Shown in pieces: positions 9,027 to 13,147 of a DNA stretch of 13,147 nucleotides; the first letter of the stretch is position 1; each line of letters starts with the position of its first letter. This DNA is from Monoraphidium neglectum (taxonomy: Eukaryota > Chlorophyta > Chlorophyceae > Sphaeropleales > Selenastraceae): positions 1 through 13,147 of the forward strand of contig NW_014012848.1 in the NCBI RefSeq assembly GCF_000611645.1, in the 5' to 3' direction. The notes under the pieces were generated by a model. That model saw only the letters and a list, made by a program, of their open reading frames with translations, made no database searches and was not told where the DNA came from. The position numbers and the translations under genes were made by a program.

Positions 9027-9393
9027 CGCGCACGCGCGCGCGCATGTGCATGCGCGCATGAATGTGCGTGTGTGTTTGTCGATTGGGGGGAGGGGCTGGT
9101 ACTTTGACATAACAGACACAACAACCAGCACCTTCAGATGTGGCGGGGCTGAGCACACAATCACCACAAGCTTTGGGCATATGTATACTTTGGCATTTCA
9201 TCGCAAAGGCATAGCAATGTAACGTGTCAACTAGGTACTGCGCGTACAATTGAAGAGTGAGGCGGATTATCATATACACTGACCGCGCCCGAGATGTGTG
9301 TTGCCTCAAGAGGAAAATGCTCGCATATGCTAAACAATACATACTGCAACATGTCCATGCAAAAAATGGGACATACAGAATATACTCATTGCA
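8045..9393. other. Intergenic region between divergent GT2 and PC-esterase genes
   Basis: The interval contains the two presumed promoters and a large GT-rich microsatellite (8921-9080). A 140-codon minus-strand frame from ATG 8681 to 8259 (begins MLLMRRSLLKVNLDMSARL) has no recognised motif and is near the length expected by chance, so it is not called as a gene. TATA-like words occur at about 9180-9187 (atgtatac) and 9271-9278 (atatacac) upstream of the esterase. Confidence 0.4.
8921..9080. repeat. GT-rich compound microsatellite with (GC)n arm
   Basis: The core is (GT)n at 8978-9016, about 19 units, passing directly into alternating gcgcgcgtgcgcgcacgcgc to about 9044. Shorter GT runs lie on both sides. 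It is another long alternating purine-pyrimidine tract, in the divergent intergenic region and about 315 bp upstream of the esterase start. Confidence 0.95.
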
Positions 9394-10581
9394 ATGTATG
9401 CTCAATCGAGGCACCCCTCAACGGCACGCCGGCTCATTGTGCGCTATTTGTGCTGCGCCGGTGCCCTATGCATGCTGGCGTCGTGTATCATAAGGCTTTC
9501 GTCCCCGCAGAGTTTCATGGTCAGTGGTGATGTGGTGTTGGTCCAGGCATCGAGCCAGCTGACGAGGCAACACCCAACCAACAAGACGGGCCTGTACTAC
9601 ACAAAGCTCACACAAGTACCTGTCCCAGCTCATGAGTCAACGGCAGGCAGGAAATTCTGTGACTTGAATTATCAGTCCAACCTGTCAGGATCCATTTACC
9701 GTGATGCAGCGGGGGAGTACCTGTACGAGCCCCCCGAGTGCCGATTGCGGCGGTTCACTGCTGCCCAGGCGCGCAGAGTCCTGTTGGGAAAGACTGTGGC
9801 CTTCTACGGTGACTCCTTGACGCGGTATCAGTTCTTGAATCTGGCGGTTTTCTTGGCAACCGATCAGCTGATGGAGCGGTATGCGGGCGTTCCCGAGACT
9901 TCTCCAAGCCTCAATCAGCAGTTTCAGTTTTTGCACCCCAAGTTCGCTGTGGACACCAATAACACAGATATATTGTTGTTCAGGGAGTATCACAAGGTGG
10001 TGGATCGGACTGGCAAGTGCTTGAATACGTCTGAAAGCTGCCTCAACAAGCGCGACTCCTGCAACTTTCAGGTCAACACGCTGGCGGGCAACTTCACACT
10101 GCAATTCTATCCCTTGTATGGCGCCACCAACGCCACCAACACATTGGAGACGCTGATATCCATAATGGAAAACGGCACTGACGCTATCATTCTCAACCAT
10201 GGGCTGTGGGGCGGTGAGAACATGACAGGCTATTGGTCAGATGTCCTGGGCCGTGCGAAGCAGGCACAAGCGAAAATAGGTGGTGTCAAAACAGAGCTGA
10301 TCTGGCGGACTACATACCATGAGTCACCGCCTACACAGGTTGTCACAGAGATGAACGTAAATCTTAGTGCAGTGGCGCGGCAGTCCAGCTGGAATGTGCT
10401 GGATCTTCGACAGGTGTCGGGGGCTGCAATCTCGGCAAACTTGCCGGTGTATTGGGATTCAAAGCACTTTCTTCCTTTCATGAACGACCAGATCAGTGAT
10501 GTGCTTCTTAATTTCTTTGTCTCCTTGTGGAGGATCAAAGATTTTGCAGAGGTGTGTCCACGTAATTCTGACCATGGATGA
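9394..10581 (+). CDS. SGNH/PC-esterase (TBL/NXPE-like) acyltransferase or esterase, type II membrane protein, single exon
   Basis: The 395-aa protein starts at ATG 9394, the first ATG after an in-frame TAA at 9331. An anchor lies at about 13-33 (RLIVRYLCCAGALCMLASCI). The family signature is intact: TVAFYGDSLTRYQF has the catalytic serine in GDS (139-141), IILNHGLWG (265-273) matches the central Asn/His-Gly block, IWRTTYHES (303-311) is the TBL/NXPE-like W-x-T element, and VYWDSKHFLPF (352-362) carries the DxxH Asp-His pair (355, 358). Nine N-glycosylation sequons (63, 96, 189, 211, 233, 246, 260, 276, 323) fit passage through ER and Golgi. Known relatives O-acetylate or de-acetylate wall polysaccharides, or modify glycans; direction and substrate cannot be told here. 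The last dozen residues (FAEVCPRNSDHG) lie beyond the conserved core. A GTGTGT at 10553 could be a donor but is not needed. Confidence 0.88.
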   Translation: MYAQSRHPSTARRLIVRYLCCAGALCMLASCIIRLSSPQSFMVSGDVVLVQASSQLTRQHPTNKTGLYYTKLTQVPVPAHESTAGRKFCDLNYQSNLSGSIYRDAAGEYLYEPPECRLRRFTAAQARRVLLGKTVAFYGDSLTRYQFLNLAVFLATDQLMERYAGVPETSPSLNQQFQFLHPKFAVDTNNTDILLFREYHKVVDRTGKCLNTSESCLNKRDSCNFQVNTLAGNFTLQFYPLYGATNATNTLETLISIMENGTDAIILNHGLWGGENMTGYWSDVLGRAKQAQAKIGGVKTELIWRTTYHESPPTQVVTEMNVNLSAVARQSSWNVLDLRQVSGAAISANLPVYWDSKHFLPFMNDQISDVLLNFFVSLWRIKDFAEVCPRNSDHG

Positions 10582-11041
10582 CGCACTGATGCTGGCAGAC
10601 TTGATGACAACGCTAGTGCAATCGCTGGGCAGCTGGAATACTTCAAGATCCAGCATCGCCTGTTCAAATGATAGCTAGCTGGTGCTGAGCGTGTAACGAG
10701 TCTATTGCCCGATCCCCTGAATTCAGGGTCGATGAGGTAAAAGGCTTGTCAGTCGGTTTCCCCTGCATGAGTCGACCTGATGGAACAACCAGGGTTGTAT
10801 CAAAAACCGGGCTACCCTGCCACAGACAGCAAGTAGCAAGGCAGGGGGCAAAGCATGACAGCCATATTCTTGTCCTGGCTGCTTTCAATTGTGCTCAACA
10901 GTGTCACGTATGCTTTTAGAAAAGGTAGTGTGCAACGGCGCAGACGCACATGTCCAGAATGCACGGATTGCCGCTGCGATTGCTATCTTGTGATCATTTT
11001 GAGCTGGAACTCTAGATGGTTATAGATACGCCCTGCCACAA
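10582..11041. other. 3' flank of PC-esterase and spacer to the LRR remnant
   Basis: No gene is seen. The interval carries the esterase 3' UTR and its likely poly(A) signal (10692-10696). Beyond this it holds unstructured DNA of intermediate GC with short open frames only. Confidence 0.4.
10692..10696 (+). terminator. TGTAA polyadenylation signal for the PC-esterase
   Basis: TGTAA is the predominant poly(A) word in green algae. Here it lies 111 nt after the TGA stop at 10581, a plausible 3' UTR length, with cleavage expected 10-20 nt further on. It supports both the gene end and the chlorophyte assignment. Confidence 0.5.
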
Positions 11042-11046
11042 TTACA
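11042..11046 (-). terminator. TGTAA word at the end of the LRR remnant
   Basis: The minus strand reads GTGTAATTG, so the final TAA of the LRR frame is part of a TGTAA poly(A) word. It may be the 3' processing signal of the ancestral gene, or coincidence. Confidence 0.25.
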
Positions 11047-11860
11047 CAGCCCGCAGTTTGTGCAGGTGGCCCCCAACCATGGGCAGCAGCACCATGCGAG
11101 GTACCTCTGTGCCTTCATCTACATCAAAAACCAAGTCCTGCAGCGCTGTGAGGCTCATGAAGCATTAGGCCAGTGCCTCATCAGCTGGCATGCCACACCC
11201 ATGCAGTTGCGGCAATGTCAGAGCCGACAGCTGGGACAAGCTGCTCAGGTTGGCCAATACTCCCCTCTTTGTGCGCTCACCTCTCACCAGTGGCGGCAGT
11301 TCCGACAGTGTCGCAACGCTGTCCCAGAAGGAAGACTCTACATCTGAGTACCCCCACACGCGAAGCACCAGCTCTGCGAGTCCCGCGGCTGTTGCTATGC
11401 TGTGGCAAAATTGCTGCACTGTGGTGCTTGACTCTGTTTCAATAACACAGCACTCCAGGTTGAGGCTGGCCAAGCATTGAAAGTCTGTCCAGTCCCGCAT
11501 GAGCTGCTGAATATTATTGCAGGGCAGCATGATCCACTCCAAGGCCGTGGGGCCGAGCATCGTTACGGTGCTGAGCATCTGGACATTGTCATTCCCTGTG
11601 CCTGAAATGGATTTGCAGCGCAGCTGCACCAGTCCATGGACAGCAAAGTTGGCTATGACTGACTCTGCCTGGATTGACCCTTGCGTGTGCTTGAAGCTTA
11701 ACATCTGCAGCTACACGGGCAAGTATGCAGCGGGCACTTCACACCAGTCTACTGCTAACGACAGGTCCCGGAGGGCAGTGATGTGCTGCAGGCTGATATC
11801 TGTCTCCGCGTGCATGGGATAACAATTCAGCTGAAGGCACTGAAGCATCAAATCAAAGCG
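11042..11860 (-). pseudogene. Leucine-rich-repeat protein remnant with in-frame TAG and TAA
   Basis: One reading frame stays LRR-like across two stop codons. From about 11860 it reads FDLMLQCLQLNCYPMHAETD, then LQHITALRDLSLAVD and CEVPAAYLPV, followed by TAG (11713-11711). It continues LQMLSFKHTQGS, ALEWIMLPCNN, LASLNLECCVIE, LAELVLRVWG and LSQLSALTLPQLHGC to TAA (11167-11165). It resumes with SLTALQDLVFDVDEGTEVP and ends HLHKLRAV-TAA at 11044. The motif TALxDLxxxVDxxxEVP occurs in both the first and last parts, as expected of a repeat. No splice pair removes either stop while keeping the repeat pattern. The middle segment alone (ATG 11704 to 11165) is a 179-codon frame. LRRs mediate protein binding; no specific role can be assigned. 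A 5' exon could lie further right (12759-12826). Confidence 0.55.
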
Positions 11861-12130
11861 CTTGTACCAGCCACAGGGGGCGGGTAGTACGCATCCATCC
11901 ACTGAATCATGCAGTTGTCCCAATATGATTGCACCGGACGAAACGACAACAACAACAGTCTGTTTCCCTGGTGATTCAGTATATCGAGAGGTACCGGTGG
12001 AACGGGTATGAGCGGGATACCCCACCCGTTTTGAGCACACTGCCGCTTGCCACATCTGCCGTGTGCGGTGTCTACGGTGGTGACCACTCTGGGCGCCCCA
12101 CGGTAATCGAACCCTCGTCAATGCATGCAT

Positions 12131-12758
12131 GCTACGACGGGATTTCGTCTATACTCTGTTTCCCATCACAAATTTCTTCGCCAATTCTCGGCCCCGATGG
12201 AAATTTGCATTTTTCAAACACGCAATCGAGGCTTTCCTCCTCCTATAAACGGGGTCCCCGGAAATCAAGCTCGGGCTTTTAGAGACGTTTTGACTTTTTT
12301 TGGCATCAACGTGATCTTGCACTTTCGGGTACCGTAGCAGGGAGCACACTTGACTGCGCAAACCAAGCAAAGCTGTATAAGAGTGGGCGGGGTCAAACGA
12401 TACCCTTGCAGCAAGCTGTGTCAGCTGGCCAGTCCGCATGCATGCATGTGCACAGCATTGCCTGAGTTGTGCAGTCATGTGTGCTGCCTGCGGGTGTGGA
12501 AGGTCCTGTATGTGCAAAGATAACCATGTTTGGAGGCCAGTTGAATGAGGGGCTCAGCTTTGCGATGATTGTGCAGTTGCTGGCCTGAATGCCTCCCTTG
12601 CAGTGTAGCAGTTGGTGGTACCAGCACCCACTCATGCAGCAGTTGCAGAGCATGCGTACCGGAGAGTGCTGTGCAGGCAAATGATGGTTGAGAGGTGCGG
12701 CAGGCGTGTTATCAGCGTGTTACAGGGTGCGGCGGTTGAGCATTGGTCCAAGACTTAC
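12131..12758. other. Region without a supported gene
   Basis: A plus-strand TATAAA lies at 12244-12249 (cctataaac) and gcatgcatgcatg repeats occur at about 12122 and 12436. A minus-strand open frame (12478-12149, 109 codons from ATG) has no recognisable motif. If 12759-12826 is an exon of the LRR gene, this stretch would be one of its introns. Confidence 0.35.
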
Positions 12759-12826
12759 GTGGCGGGCAGGGCAGCGCGGAGCATCTTCAATCCGCCCGCT
12801 CGCATGTGGTCACTCAAGCGCACGAG
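12759..12826 (-). CDS. Possible isolated exon
   Basis: Between an acceptor (gaggggcag|CTC) and a consensus donor (GCCAC|GTAAGT) lie 22 codons reading LVRLSDHMRAGG then LKMLRAALPA, ending in phase 2. The translation is helix-like and protein-like. No matching next exon could be fixed: the nearest good acceptor (catttgcctgcacag, near 12680) leads to a stop after about 11 codons. It could be the 5' part of the LRR gene to the left, a remnant, or chance. Confidence 0.25.
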
Positions 12827-12986
12827 CTGCCCCTCTAAAATTTGTGCCGCTTGCGTGGTCGTGGTGCTGGGACGAATGCGCGTTTAAGAGCACGCACCAA
12901 AGGGTGCGAGCGTCGCCATTGGCGCGCATGCATGCATGCGACGCGGCGGGCCGCGCCGGTGGGCGGCATAGCGCTTGCGAACGTGC

Positions 12987-13147
12987 ATGCTAGTGCCAAG
13001 TAGTTTGCGGCCTGTGGGCATGTGTTTGATGATACACCACTATCGTGCACATTTGAGGGCCTTGACCCCACCATGCGACAACGCGTACATTGATGATGGA
13101 CGCCCACTGATGACGTCCGTGCAGGAGGCTTTCGGACGGTGGTGGGG
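12987..13147 (+). CDS. Open frame running off the right edge, unrecognised
   Basis: From ATG 12987, the first after an in-frame TAG near 12969, the frame stays open to the edge for 53 codons. It reads MLVPSSLRPVGMCLMIHHY, then CDNAYIDDGRPLMTSVQEAF and GRWW. The last 30 residues look the most protein-like. Other ATGs at 13020 or 13029 are possible, as is an acceptor near 13060. Too short to assign. Confidence 0.25.
   Translation, partial: MLVPSSLRPVGMCLMIHHYRAHLRALTPPCDNAYIDDGRPLMTSVQEAFGRWW

Noticed and set aside
11042..11860. Reassigned stop codons as the preferred explanation
   Set aside because: The clearest genes in the window (esterase, GT2, FkbM-like exons) use only CAA/CAG within their frames, so a pseudogene under the standard code is simpler. 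The idea is kept as a testable alternative in the findings.
12060..12130. tRNA-like B-box (GGGTTCGATTACC on the minus strand)
   Set aside because: No flanking T-stem pairing, no A-box and no acceptor stem could be found around it.

Overview
The window looks like nuclear DNA of a green alga (Chlorophyta, possibly Trebouxiophyceae or Chlorophyceae). The grounds are very high GC on the left, spliceosomal introns with GTGCG/GTGAG/GTAAGT donors and pyrimidine-rich CAG acceptors, many (GT)n/(CA)n microsatellites, a TGTAA poly(A) signal behind one gene, and GT2, PC-esterase and FkbM-type proteins. There is no operon structure, ribosome binding site, tRNA or CRISPR array. The species was not identified. 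All gene models come from reading splice sites and reading phase by eye.

Layout. Positions 1-5,990 are GC-rich and hold two tandem minus-strand genes broken into short exons. At 41-673 is the 5' part of an unrecognised gene (two exons, runs off the left edge). At 1886-5915 is a roughly 12-exon gene for a membrane-anchored coiled-coil protein with an FkbM-type (Methyltransf_21) domain. The long plus-strand open frames in this half are antisense shadows of GC-rich exons and introns. From about 6,000 rightward GC falls to roughly half. This part holds a possible small three-exon plus-strand gene (6171-7153), a single-exon minus-strand GT2 glycosyltransferase (7154-7915), a single-exon plus-strand SGNH/PC-esterase (9394-10581), and a leucine-rich-repeat remnant on the minus strand with in-frame stops (about 11042-11860). 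An isolated possible exon (12759-12826) and a plus-strand frame leaving the right edge (12987-13147) remain uncertain.

Function. The GT2, the PC-esterase and the FkbM-like protein each have one N-terminal membrane anchor, as expected of type II Golgi/ER proteins. Their families build (GT2), O-acylate or de-acylate (PC-esterase) and O-methylate (FkbM) glycans. The neighbourhood could therefore be a small glycan or cell-wall modification locus. The FkbM-like protein appears to lack key residues of its family and may be a pseudoenzyme.
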